A stretch of DNA of 64,000 nucleotides, from NCBI GenBank assembly GCA_963735885.1, contig CAVTMP010000003.1, forward strand, positions 186,001 to 250,000, in the 5' to 3' direction. The DNA is from JBBSBL01 sp963735885. Lineage in GTDB: Bacteria > Actinomycetota > Thermoleophilia > Solirubrobacterales > Solirubrobacteraceae. The notes beneath the pieces were generated by a model. It was given only the letters and a program-made list of their open reading frames with translations, was not told where the DNA came from and searched no databases. The translations under genes were made by a program, and so were the position numbers. Below are positions 1 to 9,905 of this stretch, piece by piece (positions within the stretch are counted from its first letter, which is position 1; every line of letters starts with the position of its first letter).

Positions 1-181
1 CCTGGTCGCCGACCGTGAAGGTCAGGGTCTGTCCTCCGGCGGGCTGGCCCGTCTCGGCGGGCTTCATCACCACGGCGATCGTGCGGTCGGCCGCGGCGGG
101 AAGGGCCAGGACACCCAGGGCGGTGAACGACACGAAGGTCGTCAGCAGCGCGACGCGGAGCCTGTTGCCTGTTCTCCTCAT
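1..181 (-). CDS. Secreted protein, N-terminal part only (runs off the window)
   Basis: The start codon ATG is at 181, reading leftwards, and only the first 60 residues are in the window. They form a clear Sec signal peptide: basic start (MRRTGNRLR), a hydrophobic core (ALLTTFVSFTALGVLAL) and an Ala-rich cleavage region (PAAAD). The mature part begins with TIAVVMKPAETGQPAGG. A weak Shine-Dalgarno (GAAGG) sits just upstream and a TAGGTT hexamer at 230-225 could be the -10 box. Nothing visible identifies the function. Confidence 0.7.
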   Translation of the reverse strand, partial: MRRTGNRLRVALLTTFVSFTALGVLALPAAADRTIAVVMKPAETGQPAGGQTLTFTVGDQ

Positions 182-581
182 AACCTTCGTGCGCACCCCG
201 CGGCCGGCGTGGTGCGGCGTGCGGAACCTACCATGCCCGATACCCGCGATGCGCAGGCTCTTCGGGGCCTCACCGCATTTCCACGCCGCCGACGCGGCCC
301 CTGCTTCGGCGGGACGGGCGGCGGTCCGCCCGGGGCGCCGGGCGGGCGTCGGCGGACGCGATTCGCGGGGCGCGGCGGGTGTCCAACACACCAGAAAGAG
401 GACTTACCGGCGCGGCGGGCCGCCCGGTGATGCCGCGGGTCACGCCGGGCAAAGACTAAGTCTCAACTCGAGCGTTAGCCTACCCTCCGACACCGGCCCG
501 GCCGTGCGAAGGCTGTCGGTCTCGGTCGGTCCGCTAAGGTCCGCGCGCCGACCGCGACCGCCAGGCACAGGAGCCAAGCCC
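182..581. other. Intergenic region between divergent genes
   Basis: No gene is supported in these 400 bases. Possible -10 boxes for the right-hand gene are TAGCCT at 476-481 and TAAGGT at 535-540. An 11-bp palindrome AGACTAAGTCT lies at 453-463 in a locally AT-richer patch and could be a small operator. A -10 candidate for the left-hand gene, TAGGTT, lies at 230-225 on the minus strand. Confidence 0.5.
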
Positions 582-1316
582 ATGAGTGAGGACCCGACCC
601 AGGACGACGGACTCCGCGCCCGTCTCGCGCGCTCCGGGGAGGACGCCGTCGGGCGCCTCGCCCAGGATCTGCTCGAGAACCCGGTGGTGTCCGGTGCGCT
701 CAGCCGGGCCTTCGAGGCGCGAGAGAAGGCCGCGCAGGCCCAGGAGATCGCGATGGGCGCCCTCAACCTGCCGTCCGCCGCCGACCTCGAGCGCCTCACG
801 CGCCGGCTGCGCTCGGTCTCGCAGCGCCTCGAGGGGATCGAGGACGCGCTCGACCGGGTCGAGGATCGCATCGAGCGGCTCGGCGCCGCCTCCGAGGTCG
901 AGCGGCGCCTCGACGCGATCGATCGGGAGGTCGGCGGGCTCGGCGACGCGCTGGAGAAGCACTCGCGCGACACGAGGGCGGCGAGCGCCGCCACCGCGAA
1001 GACCGTCAAGACGGCCACCTCCGCCGCCGGCAAGGAGGCGAAGGCGGCCACCGCCGCCGCCAAGGCGGCGAGGACCGCGGCGACCGGCGCCGCGAAGGAG
1101 GCGAGGGCGGCGGGAGCCGCCGCGGCCAAGGCGGCGAAGGCCAAGCCCCCGAAGGCGTCCAGGCCGGTGTCCGACCGCGCGCTCGAGAAGCGGCTCGCCG
1201 GGCTCGAGTCCGGCCTCGCCGGGGTGGCGCGCGAGGTCCACGGGCTGCGCGACGCGCTGCCCGTCGGGTCGGCGCCGGTGCCGCGCGAGCAGGAGCGCCT
1301 CGCGGTCGAGGAGTAG
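582..1316 (+). CDS. Coiled-coil protein with Ala/Lys-rich tract (phasin-like or DNA-binding)
   Basis: A 244-residue soluble protein. The start ATG at 582 follows an AGGAG ribosome site about 10 nt upstream. Residues about 62-125 form a heptad-like coiled coil (RLRSVSQRLEGIEDALDRV region). Residues about 130-190 are an Ala/Lys-rich low-complexity stretch with AAKAAKA-type repeats like histone H1-type or PhaF tails, and a second short helix pair follows. The gene at 2104 has the same plan (coiled coil, then basic AKPAAKR repeats), so the two may be functionally related, flanking a nucleoside phosphorylase. Candidate roles are granule association or nucleoid binding; neither can be decided from sequence. 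No membrane segment is seen. Confidence 0.7.
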   Translation: MSEDPTQDDGLRARLARSGEDAVGRLAQDLLENPVVSGALSRAFEAREKAAQAQEIAMGALNLPSAADLERLTRRLRSVSQRLEGIEDALDRVEDRIERLGAASEVERRLDAIDREVGGLGDALEKHSRDTRAASAATAKTVKTATSAAGKEAKAATAAAKAARTAATGAAKEARAAGAAAAKAAKAKPPKASRPVSDRALEKRLAGLESGLAGVAREVHGLRDALPVGSAPVPREQERLAVEE

Positions 1317-1344
1317 GCGGCGGCGCTCAGCTCAGCGCCGCCGC
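1317..1344. terminator. Bidirectional hairpin between convergent genes
   Basis: An 11-bp perfect stem (GCGGCGGCGCT / AGCGCCGCCGC) encloses a 6-nt loop. It begins directly after the stop codon of the left gene, and its right arm overlaps the C-terminal codons of the phosphorylase on the opposite strand. There is no U-tract, as is common for terminators of GC-rich actinobacteria. Confidence 0.6.
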
Positions 1345-2034
1345 GGCGAGTCGCCCCACGCGCTCTCCCGCGGCCTCGATCCCGGCCTCGTCCAGGCGGG
1401 CGTGATGCCCGTCGGGCCCGATGAGATCGCTCACGGCGAGCACGCACGCCGTGCGCACCCCACGGAGCGCGCCGAGGTGGAGGACCGTGGCCGACTCCAT
1501 CTCGACGGCCACGGCCCCGGCCGCCGCCCAGCGCGCCTCGCGACCGCGATCGGCGTCGTAGAAGAGATCGGTGCTCGCGACGAGCGCCGCCGCTTGCGCG
1601 TCGCGGTCGCCCGCCCGTCGCAGCGCCGCCGTGAGGCCGGGATCCGGCACGACCCGGGCGCCGGCGCCGAGCGCCCGGCTCGTCCCGTCGTCGGCGAGCG
1701 TCGCCGCGACCACGAGGACGTCGCCGAGGTCGAGCTCCGGCGAGATCGCGCCGCACGTCCCGACCCGGATCACGCGCCGGGCCCCGAGCCGCGCGAGCTC
1801 CTCCACGACGATCGCCGCGCTCGGCCCGCCCATGCCGCTGCTCTGGACCGTGAGCAGCTCGCCGTCGGCGTGCGCCGGCCCGGTGTAGCCCCAGAGGCCG
1901 CGGTGGTGGTTGAACATCTTCGGCCCGTCGATCAGCGCCTGGGCCAGGAGCAGCGCCCGGCCGGGGTCGCCGGGCAGCAGGACACGCTCGGCCAGCGGCG
2001 CCGTCGGGCGCAGGTGGATCGTCGGGTCGGGCAC
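1327..2034 (-). CDS. Nucleoside phosphorylase (DeoD/Udp family)
   Basis: A 235-residue member of the hexameric PNP/UDP phosphorylase family, which splits nucleosides with phosphate into base plus ribose-1-phosphate for salvage. Visible family motifs are LLPGDPGRA (phosphate-binding loop) near residue 20, SSGMGGPSAAIVVEEL near 60, RVGTCGA near 90 and the ribose-binding VAVEMESATVLH near 170. Size and motifs fit DeoD-type purine nucleoside phosphorylase, but uridine phosphorylase cannot be excluded. The GTG start at 2034 is chosen because TATCCT lies 8 nt upstream (2048-2043) and the protein then begins like its relatives. It is convergent with the coiled-coil gene to the left and diverges from the gene at 2104. 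Confidence 0.85.
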   Translation of the reverse strand: MPDPTIHLRPTAPLAERVLLPGDPGRALLLAQALIDGPKMFNHHRGLWGYTGPAHADGELLTVQSSGMGGPSAAIVVEELARLGARRVIRVGTCGAISPELDLGDVLVVAATLADDGTSRALGAGARVVPDPGLTAALRRAGDRDAQAAALVASTDLFYDADRGREARWAAAGAVAVEMESATVLHLGALRGVRTACVLAVSDLIGPDGHHARLDEAGIEAAGERVGRLAAAALS

Positions 2035-2103
2035 GGCGGGCGAGGATACGGCGCGGGACCCGCAGGCCCGCGTCGGCCGGACCCGGCGAGCTAGGCTTGC
2101 GCC

Positions 2104-2478
2104 ATGGCTTCGCGGCAGCGGCCCAAGGATGCGGCGGACGCCGTCCGCACCGCGGTCGATCGCACCGTGCAGGCGACCGTCGGGAGCGCGAGCGTCACCC
2201 GCGGGCGCGCCCAGGATCTCGTCGACGAGGTGGCCCAGGCGGCCGGTCGCGTTCGCGAGGTCATCGACGACCTGCGGATCGCCACCGGCGAGGATCTCCG
2301 CGCGGTGCACGACGACCTCGCGGCGCTCGAGCGACGGGTCGCCGCCCTGGAGCGCGGGACCACCGGGCCGTCGGCCGGGCGGGTCGCGAAGCCGGCGGCC
2401 AAGCGGGCCGCGAAGCCCGCGGCCAAGCGGGCCGCGAAGCCCGCGGCCAGGCGGACCACCAAGCGCCGGAGCGCCTAG
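2104..2478 (+). CDS. Small coiled-coil protein with basic AKPAAKR-repeat tail
   Basis: A 124-residue protein. Residues 1-85 are an amphipathic, coiled-coil-like region (VDEVAQAAGRVREVIDDL; HDDLAALERRVAALE). The last 30 residues are a strongly basic tail with repeats of the type KPAAKRAA. It resembles phasin-like or nucleoid-associated proteins and mirrors the protein at 582. The start ATG lies exactly 6 nt downstream of TAGGCT (2092-2097) without a Shine-Dalgarno, so the mRNA is probably leaderless. The function is unknown; the tail suggests nucleic-acid or polyanion binding. Confidence 0.7.
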   Translation: MASRQRPKDAADAVRTAVDRTVQATVGSASVTRGRAQDLVDEVAQAAGRVREVIDDLRIATGEDLRAVHDDLAALERRVAALERGTTGPSAGRVAKPAAKRAAKPAAKRAAKPAARRTTKRRSA

Positions 2479-2507
2479 CGCCGACGCCGGCGCCGAGAGG
2501 ACGGAAG

Positions 2508-2927
2508 ATGACCGAGTTCGACTCGCCGAAGGAGTTCCGCCGGGTGATGGACCGCGTCTTCACGTTGATGAGCGAGGACGCCGAGATGGGCCCGGCGCTG
2601 CGCGACGCCGACGTGCCCCAGCGCTTCGAGTTCTCCGACGTCGACGCCGTGGTCAACGTGCGCGCCGGCGGCGAGGGGGAGGCGAACCTCGTCTGGGAGT
2701 GGACCGACGACGTGGAGTGGGAGCCCAAGGTGCGGATGACGATGTCCTCGGAGACCGCGAACCGCTACTTCCAGGGCAAGGAGAACGTCGTCGTGGCGAT
2801 CGCCCGGCGGCGGATCAAGACCGGCGGCGACGTGAAGGCCGCGCTCGCGCTCATCCCCATCACCAAGCCGGTCTACGCCCAGTACCGCGAGGTGCTCGCC
2901 GCCGAGTACCCGCACCTGCTCGCCTGA
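2508..2927 (+). CDS. SCP-2 sterol-transfer-like domain protein
   Basis: A 139-residue single-domain protein. The pattern (MDRVFTLMSEDAEMG at the start, then NVRAGGEGEANLVWEWTDD, MTMSSETANRYFQGKEN, IARRRIKTGGDVKAALALI) is that of SCP2-type lipid-binding domains, in which the 'kGdlkaalkL' segment lines the hydrophobic tunnel. A likely role is binding of a lipid or CoA-linked ligand. The start ATG follows a GGAAG ribosome site. It is followed after 13 nt by the MerR-cyclase gene and may be cotranscribed with it and with the upstream small coiled-coil gene. No catalytic residues are expected in this family. Confidence 0.75.
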   Translation: MTEFDSPKEFRRVMDRVFTLMSEDAEMGPALRDADVPQRFEFSDVDAVVNVRAGGEGEANLVWEWTDDVEWEPKVRMTMSSETANRYFQGKENVVVAIARRRIKTGGDVKAALALIPITKPVYAQYREVLAAEYPHLLA

Positions 2928-2940
2928 CCCGGCTCCGGGG

Positions 2941-4116
2941 ATGACCGAGCTCTCACTCAGCGAGGCGGCCCGCCGCGCGGGTGTCGCTCCCGCGACCCTG
3001 CGCCGCTGGGTCGCCCAGGGGATCGTCCCGCTCGAGGACGAGCGCTGGACCCCGGCGGCCGCGGCCCAGGCCCGGCTCGTCGCCCGCCTTCGCCGGCGCG
3101 GCCACTCGCTCACGGCGCTCAAGGCCGCCTCGGCGTCCGGTCGGCTGGCCTTCGGGTACGTGGAGGACCTCTTCCCGGGCGGCGGCGAGCTCTCCCTGCA
3201 GGACGCCGCCGAGGCGACCGGCCTCGAGCCGGCGCTGGTCGAGCGGATCTGGTCGCTGGTGGGGTTCCCGTCCCAGGCCCTGGAGCGGATGTCCGAGGAG
3301 GACCTCGAGCTGCTGCGGGACTCGGCGGCCGTGCTCTCCGCCGGGTTCCCGCTCGTCGCCTTCCTCCAGCTCGTCCGGGTCTACGGGCAGGCGCTGGCCC
3401 AGGTCGCGGACGCCGAGGTGCGGCTCTTCCACCTCTACGTGCACGAGCCGCTGATCCGCGAGGGCGTCCCGGGCCTGGCGATGGCCGAGGAGATGGAGGG
3501 GCTGGCCGCCGAGCTGCTGCCGCTCGCCACCCCGATCCTCGAGCGCATCCATCGCCGCTATCTGCGCCACTTCCTCGAGCAGGACGTGATCGGGCACATG
3601 GAGTCCGACCTCGACGCCAGCGCTCTCGACCTCGGCCGCCTGCGGGTGGCGATCGCCTTCGCCGACCTCGCCGGCTACACGCGGCTCACCGAGGAGGAGG
3701 GGGAGGAGCTCGCGATCGGGGTCGTCGAGTCGTTCGTCGAGGCCGTCGAGGTCACGCTCCCCGACGACGCGCGGGTCATCAAGACGATCGGCGACGAGGT
3801 CATGATCGTCGGGTCGGACCCGCGCGCGCTCACCGACTGGGCCGTGGGCTTCCAGACCCTGATGACCGAGCGCCCCCGGCCCCGCATCGGGATCCACTAC
3901 GGCGAGACGATCTACCGCGACGGCGACTACTACGGGCGCGAGGTGAACCTGGCCGCGCGGGTCGCGGCGCGCTCGGCCGGCGGGGAGGTCCTCGTCACGC
4001 GCCCGGTGGTCGAGGCCGCCGGGCCCTACCTCGAGTTCGAGCTCATCGGCGAGGTCCGCCTCAAGGGGTTCAGCCGCTCCACGGAGCTGTTCGTGGCGCG
4101 CGTGGCCCAGGACTGA
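2941..4116 (+). CDS. MerR-type HTH fused to class III adenylate cyclase
   Basis: A 391-residue fusion. Residues 1-65 are a MerR-like winged helix (LSLSEAARRAGVAPATLRRW, then a wing and RLRRRGHSL). Residues about 65-225 form a helical linker. Residues about 230-388 form a class III nucleotidyl cyclase catalytic domain. Metal-binding Asp residues appear in AFADLAGYTRL and KTIGDEVMIVG, the latter with the adenine-specifying Lys. The transition-state Asn and Arg are in EVNLAARVAARS. The fusion suggests a DNA-bound or transcriptionally acting cyclase, or a cyclase whose output is controlled by an N-terminal effector domain. No transmembrane segment is seen. It lies immediately upstream of tilS (7-nt gap). 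Confidence 0.85.
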   Translation: MTELSLSEAARRAGVAPATLRRWVAQGIVPLEDERWTPAAAAQARLVARLRRRGHSLTALKAASASGRLAFGYVEDLFPGGGELSLQDAAEATGLEPALVERIWSLVGFPSQALERMSEEDLELLRDSAAVLSAGFPLVAFLQLVRVYGQALAQVADAEVRLFHLYVHEPLIREGVPGLAMAEEMEGLAAELLPLATPILERIHRRYLRHFLEQDVIGHMESDLDASALDLGRLRVAIAFADLAGYTRLTEEEGEELAIGVVESFVEAVEVTLPDDARVIKTIGDEVMIVGSDPRALTDWAVGFQTLMTERPRPRIGIHYGETIYRDGDYYGREVNLAARVAARSAGGEVLVTRPVVEAAGPYLEFELIGEVRLKGFSRSTELFVARVAQD

Positions 4117-4122
4117 CGCCCC

Positions 4123-5109
4123 GTGCGCTGCGCCGGCGACATCGTCACCGCCGTCCGGGCGACCGGCCTCCTGCCGGCCGGGGCGCCGGTCCTCGTGCTG
4201 CTCTCCGGGGGGCGCGACTCGGTCTGCCTGCTCGACCTCGCGCACCGCCTCGCCGGGCCCGACGCCGTCCGCGCGCTGCACGTCAACCACGGGCTGCGGC
4301 CCGAGGCCTCCGAGGACGAGGCGCACTGCGCCGGCCTCTGCGCCCGGATGGCCGTCGAGCTCGAGGTCGAGCGGCTGGGGCCGCCGCCGGCCACCGGCAA
4401 CGTCCCGGCCTGGGGGCGCGCCGCGCGCTACGCGGCGGCCGAGCGCCACGCGGGCGCGAACGGGGCCGCGGTGGCGTCCGGGCACACGGCGTCGGATCAG
4501 GTGGAGACGATCCTCTACCGGCTCGCCGCGGCGCCCGGGCGCCGCGCCCTGCTCGGGATGCGCCCGCGGACCGGGAGGCTCGTCCGCCCGCTGCTCGGCG
4601 TCTCGCGCGAGGAGACCGCGGCGTACTGCCGGGAACGGGGGCTCGCGTGGCGCGAGGACCCGAGCAACGCCTCGCACGCGTACGCGCGCACCCGCGTGCG
4701 CGAGAACGTCGTGCCCGCGCTCCGCGCCGTCCACCCCGCGGCCGAGGCGAACGTCCTCGCCACCGCCGCGCTGCTGCGCGACGAGGCCGAGGTGCTCGAC
4801 GGCCTCGTGGCCGCGCTGCTCGACGGCGAGCCGCCCGCGCGGACGATCCCGCTCGGCCGCCTTCGGGCCCAGCCGGCCGCCGTGCGGCGCCTCGTGGTCC
4901 AGGCGCTGGCCGACGAGGCCGTCGGGCGCCCCGCGCCGGGCGCGGCGCGGCGGGCCGACGAGGTCGCCCGGCTCGCCGACCGGGGCCGCGCGGCGCTCGA
5001 CCTGCCGGCGGGCGTCCGCGCGGTCGTGCGCGACGGCGTCCTGGGCTGCGAGGCGCGGGCCGACGGCCATCCGCCCGCCGCCCGCCCCGCCGCCGCGGAC
5101 GGGCCGTAG
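4123..5109 (+). CDS. tilS: tRNA(Ile)-lysidine synthetase
   Basis: A 328-residue N-type ATP pyrophosphatase that converts C34 of tRNA(Ile2) to lysidine so that AUA is read as Ile. The PP-loop LSGGRDSV is near residue 28 (family SGGxDS), followed by the HVNHGLRPEAS motif and the conserved GHTASDQVETILYRL segment. The GTG start lies 7 nt after the cyclase stop codon. The length fits short actinobacterial forms lacking part of the C-terminal domain. Its position directly before hpt and ftsH is the order known from many Gram-positive bacteria, which supports the call. The stop codon is part of the TAGACT box that may drive hpt. Confidence 0.9.
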   Translation: MRCAGDIVTAVRATGLLPAGAPVLVLLSGGRDSVCLLDLAHRLAGPDAVRALHVNHGLRPEASEDEAHCAGLCARMAVELEVERLGPPPATGNVPAWGRAARYAAAERHAGANGAAVASGHTASDQVETILYRLAAAPGRRALLGMRPRTGRLVRPLLGVSREETAAYCRERGLAWREDPSNASHAYARTRVRENVVPALRAVHPAAEANVLATAALLRDEAEVLDGLVAALLDGEPPARTIPLGRLRAQPAAVRRLVVQALADEAVGRPAPGAARRADEVARLADRGRAALDLPAGVRAVVRDGVLGCEARADGHPPAARPAAADGP

Positions 5110-5122
5110 ACTCGTCGCCGCC

Positions 5123-5647
5123 ATGGGGGACCCGGCCATCGGGGAGATACTCGTCCAGAGCGACGAGCTGCAGCACCGGGTCCGCGAGCTCGGCGCGGAG
5201 ATCTCGGTCGACTACGTCGACCGCGACCTCCTGCTCGTGGGCGTCCTCAAGGGCGCGATCTTCTTCCTCTCCGACCTGATGCGGGTCATCGACGTGCCCT
5301 GCGAGGTCGACTTCATGGCCGTCGCCTCCTACGGCTCCGCGACCGAGTCCTCGGGGGTCGTGCGGATCCTCAAGGACCTCGACGCCCCGATCGAGGGGCG
5401 CGACGTGCTGATCGTCGAGGACATCGTGGACTCCGGCCTGACGCTCCAGTACCTCCTGCGCAACCTGCGGGCGCGCAGCCCCGCGTCGCTCGAGGTCTGC
5501 GCGCTCCTGACCAAGCCCGAGCGCCGCCAGGTGGACCTCCCGACCCGCTACGTCGGCTTCGAGATCCCGAACCGCTTCGCGATCGGCTACGGCCTCGACC
5601 ACGGCGAGCGGTTCCGCAACCTGCCCTACGTCGCCGCGCTGCGCTGA
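5123..5647 (+). CDS. hpt: Hypoxanthine phosphoribosyltransferase
   Basis: A 174-residue purine salvage enzyme converting hypoxanthine or guanine plus PRPP to IMP or GMP. The PRPP-binding signature VLIVEDIVDSGLTL is near residue 100 with the catalytic Asp, LKGAIFF near 45 and the C-terminal base-binding FEIPNRFAIGYGLDH near 145. The length is normal. TAGACT (5107-5112), overlapping the tilS stop, lies 10 nt before the ATG and no Shine-Dalgarno is seen, suggesting a near-leaderless mRNA. The tilS-hpt-ftsH order is widely conserved. Confidence 0.93.
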   Translation: MGDPAIGEILVQSDELQHRVRELGAEISVDYVDRDLLLVGVLKGAIFFLSDLMRVIDVPCEVDFMAVASYGSATESSGVVRILKDLDAPIEGRDVLIVEDIVDSGLTLQYLLRNLRARSPASLEVCALLTKPERRQVDLPTRYVGFEIPNRFAIGYGLDHGERFRNLPYVAALR

Positions 5648-5846
5648 CACCCGCCGCGCGCCGCCACGACGGCCGCGCATCCGTTCGCCCGCGGCTCACG
5701 TATCCCTCTGCGGCGGTCGATCCGGACCGCGCCCGGACAGGGCGAAACCCCCGCTCCAGCGGCGAGAACGAGACAACGCTGCTGCTACGCTTGACGGCCT
5801 TGACCCACCGCTCCACCCCCCGCGCCGATAGCGCACGGAGCCTGGC

Positions 5847-7820
<1,974 letters not shown>

Positions 7821-7850
7821 TCGCCGGCCGCCTCGCTCTGGGCGTTTGTG

Positions 7851-7971
7851 GGCCGGGCCCGTCGGGCGGCACCGGTGGCCCTCCGGACTACTGAGGCGTG
7901 GGTGGTGCCGCTCCGCGGGGTCGTGGGCTTGAATAGTCCGTCGGACCACCGGCCCGCCCGCCGGGCCCGGC
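7851..7971. repeat. Large imperfect inverted repeat between ftsH and folP
   Basis: The left arm 7851-7892 and right arm 7931-7971 are reverse complements at roughly 80-85% of positions, flanking a 38-nt loop. The shared core reads CCGGGCCCG, then CCGGTGG, then GGACTA on the left arm. It would fold as a long hairpin in RNA. It is far longer than a normal terminator stem, no target-site duplication is visible at the ends and no transposase is nearby. It fills most of the 260-bp gap after ftsH. Confidence 0.6.
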
Positions 7972-8081
7972 TCGGGCCGTCCGGCGCTCCGGCGGCGCTT
8001 CCCTCGATGCCGCCGTTCGTTCCGGCTCTCGCTCGCCTGGCGAGGCTGTCCGCCCACGCTGCGGGTTGGGATGATCGGGGG

Positions 8082-8893
8082 GTGAGCGGGGCTTCGTTTC
8101 TCGTGATGGGCGTCGTCAACGTCACGCCGGACTCGTTCTCCGACGGGGGACGGTGGCTCGATCCGCTGGCGGCCGTCGCCCACGCGCGGGAGATGGCGGC
8201 GGCGGGGGCGGACATCCTCGACGTCGGCGGGGAGTCGACGCGGCCGGGGGCGGAGCCCGTCTCGGCGGCGGAGGAGCGGCGGCGGGTCGTGCCGGTCATC
8301 GCCGGGATCGCGGGGGAGGTCGAGCGGGCGCGGATCTCGATCGACACGAGCAAGGTCGACGTCGCGGAGGCCGCGGTGGCCGCGGGCGCGACCTACGTCA
8401 ACGACGTGACCGCGTTCCGCGGCGACCCGTCGATGGCCGGCGTTCGTCGCCGATCGCGGGGTCGACTGCTGCCTCATGCACATGCTGGGCGAGCCGCGGA
8501 CGATGCAGGAGGACCCGCGCTACGACGACGTCGTCGACGACGTGCGCGCGTTCCTCGCCGAGCGGCTGGCCTTCGCCGTTCGCGCCGGCGTGCGCCGAGG
8601 AGCGGATCATGCTCGACCCGGGCATCGGCTTCGGCAAGACGCTGGAGCACAACCTCGCGCTGCTGCGGCGGCTCGACGAGATCGTGGCGATCGGGCCGCC
8701 GGTCGTGGTCGGCACCTCGCGCAAGTCGTTCCTCGGGCGCCTGACGGGGCGCGAGGACCCGGCCGAGCGGGTGGCCGGGACGGTGGCGACGAACGTCCTG
8801 GCGCTCGAGCGCGGGGCGCGGGTCTTCCGCGTCCACGACGTCGCTCCCACCCGGGACGCGCTCGCGGTGGCGACTGCTACGGTTGGGCGCCGC
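8082..8893 (+). CDS. folP: Dihydropteroate synthase (two frameshifts as read)
   Basis: Condenses p-aminobenzoate with dihydropterin pyrophosphate in folate synthesis. All DHPS motifs are present but spread over three frames: NVTPDSFSDGG and DVGGESTRPGA, then ISIDTSK and YVNDVTAF, then LDPGIGFGKT, GTSRKSFLG and FRVHDVAPTRDAL. Single-base insertions near 8442 and 8601 explain the frame changes. The GTG start at 8082 is directly before ASFLVMGVVNVTPD. The last frame runs on without a stop into folB, so either a DHPS-DHNA fusion protein is made or folP lost its stop. The end at 8893 is set by the folB start and is uncertain. Confidence 0.85.
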
Positions 8894-9325
8894 ATGAGCC
8901 CGGACGACCCCGACGAGTTCGACGAGCTCTCCGACGATCTCGACGACGAGAACGGGCCGGGCGAGCCCGAGGTCACGATCGAGATCAGCGGGCTCTCGCT
9001 CTACACCCACCACGGGGTGAGCGAGGCCGAGCGGGAGATCGGCCAGCGCCTCGTGCTCGACCTGCGGATCGACGTCGCCGACTGCGACGCGACGCTGACC
9101 GACCGGGTCGAGGACACCGTCGACTACGGCGAGGTCTGCCAGGCCGTCGCGCTCATCGCCCAGCAGCGCTCCTACCGGACGCTCGAGCGGCTCTGCGCGG
9201 CGATCGCCGACCGGCTGATCGACGCCTACGGGGTCGAGCGCGTCTGGGTCAAGGCCTCGAAGCCCGAGCCGCCGATCCCGCTGCCGGTCGAGGAGGTCTC
9301 GGTCGAGCTCTGGCGCGAGGCGTGA
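8894..9325 (+). CDS. folB: Dihydroneopterin aldolase
   Basis: Cleaves 7,8-dihydroneopterin to the hydroxymethyl-dihydropterin used by FolK. As a separate protein it has 143 residues: an acidic 26-residue N-terminal stretch (DEFDELSDDLDDEN), then the FolB fold with ISGLSLYTHHGVSEAE, DTVDYGEV and the C-terminal VWVKASKPEPPIP containing the catalytic Lys. The ATG at 8894 lies 10 nt after TACGGT (8878-8883), the spacing pattern seen at other starts in this window, so independent expression is likely even though the folP frame reads into it. It is followed by folK after 19 nt. Confidence 0.88.
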   Translation: MSPDDPDEFDELSDDLDDENGPGEPEVTIEISGLSLYTHHGVSEAEREIGQRLVLDLRIDVADCDATLTDRVEDTVDYGEVCQAVALIAQQRSYRTLERLCAAIADRLIDAYGVERVWVKASKPEPPIPLPVEEVSVELWREA

Positions 9326-9344
9326 GCGCGCGCCCGCCCCGCCG

Positions 9345-9905
9345 GTGAGGGGGTACCTCGGCCTCGGCTCGAACGTCGGGGACCGCCGGGCGCAGCTCGA
9401 GGCGGCGGCCGCCGCGCTGCCGCGCCACGGGGTGGGCGTGCTGGCGGCCTCCTCGGTGTACGAGACCGAGCCGGTCGGCGAGGTGCTCGACCAGCGCGAG
9501 TTCCTCAACGCGTGCGTGCGCGATCGAGACCGAGCTCGAGCCCGAGGCGCTGCTCGATGCGGGCAAGGCGGTCGAGCGCGAGCTCGGCCGCGAGCCGGGC
9601 GGCGTGCGGCACGGGCCGCGGCCGATCGACGTCGACGTGCTGCTGCTCGGCGACCTGACGTTCTCCTCCGACCGCCTCGTGCTGCCCCACCGCGAGGTGA
9701 CGAGCCGGCGCTTCGTCATGGTGCCGCTGCTCGAGCTCGACCCGGAGCTGACGCTGCCCGACGGCACGCCGGCGTGGCCGACGCTCTCGCCGCGCTCGGG
9801 CCCGGGCAGGCGGTGCGGCGGGCGGGCCCGCCGCTGGCCGGCGGCGCGCACGCGCGGGCACCTGACGGAGCCGACCTCGCTGCGGCGCTGGTCAGGCTCG
9901 CCGAC
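9345..9905 (+). CDS. folK: HPPK, 6-hydroxymethyl-dihydropterin pyrophosphokinase (frameshifted)
   Basis: Transfers pyrophosphate from ATP to hydroxymethyl-dihydropterin, feeding FolP. Motifs in order are GYLGLGSNVGDR at the start, SSVYETEPVG, then after a one-base insertion near 9523 the signature RPIDVDVLLLGDL and LVLPHREVTSRRFVMVPL, and after a missing base near 9772 the usual C-terminus ALGPGQAVRRAGPPL. The GTG start at 9345 is in the folPBK cluster. The exact end is unclear because the last frame has no stop before the next gene; the end given is the base before that gene's presumed start. Confidence 0.82.

Noticed and set aside
2953..5139. 728-codon open frame on the minus strand opposite the MerR-cyclase and tilS
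   Set aside because: It mirrors real genes on the plus strand; long antisense frames are an artefact of the extreme GC content. Its sequence is low-complexity Arg/Gly/Asp and matches no family.
7851..7971. Insertion sequence or MITE
   Set aside because: No transposase, no flanking target duplication and no second copy seen in the window; kept only as an unexplained inverted repeat.
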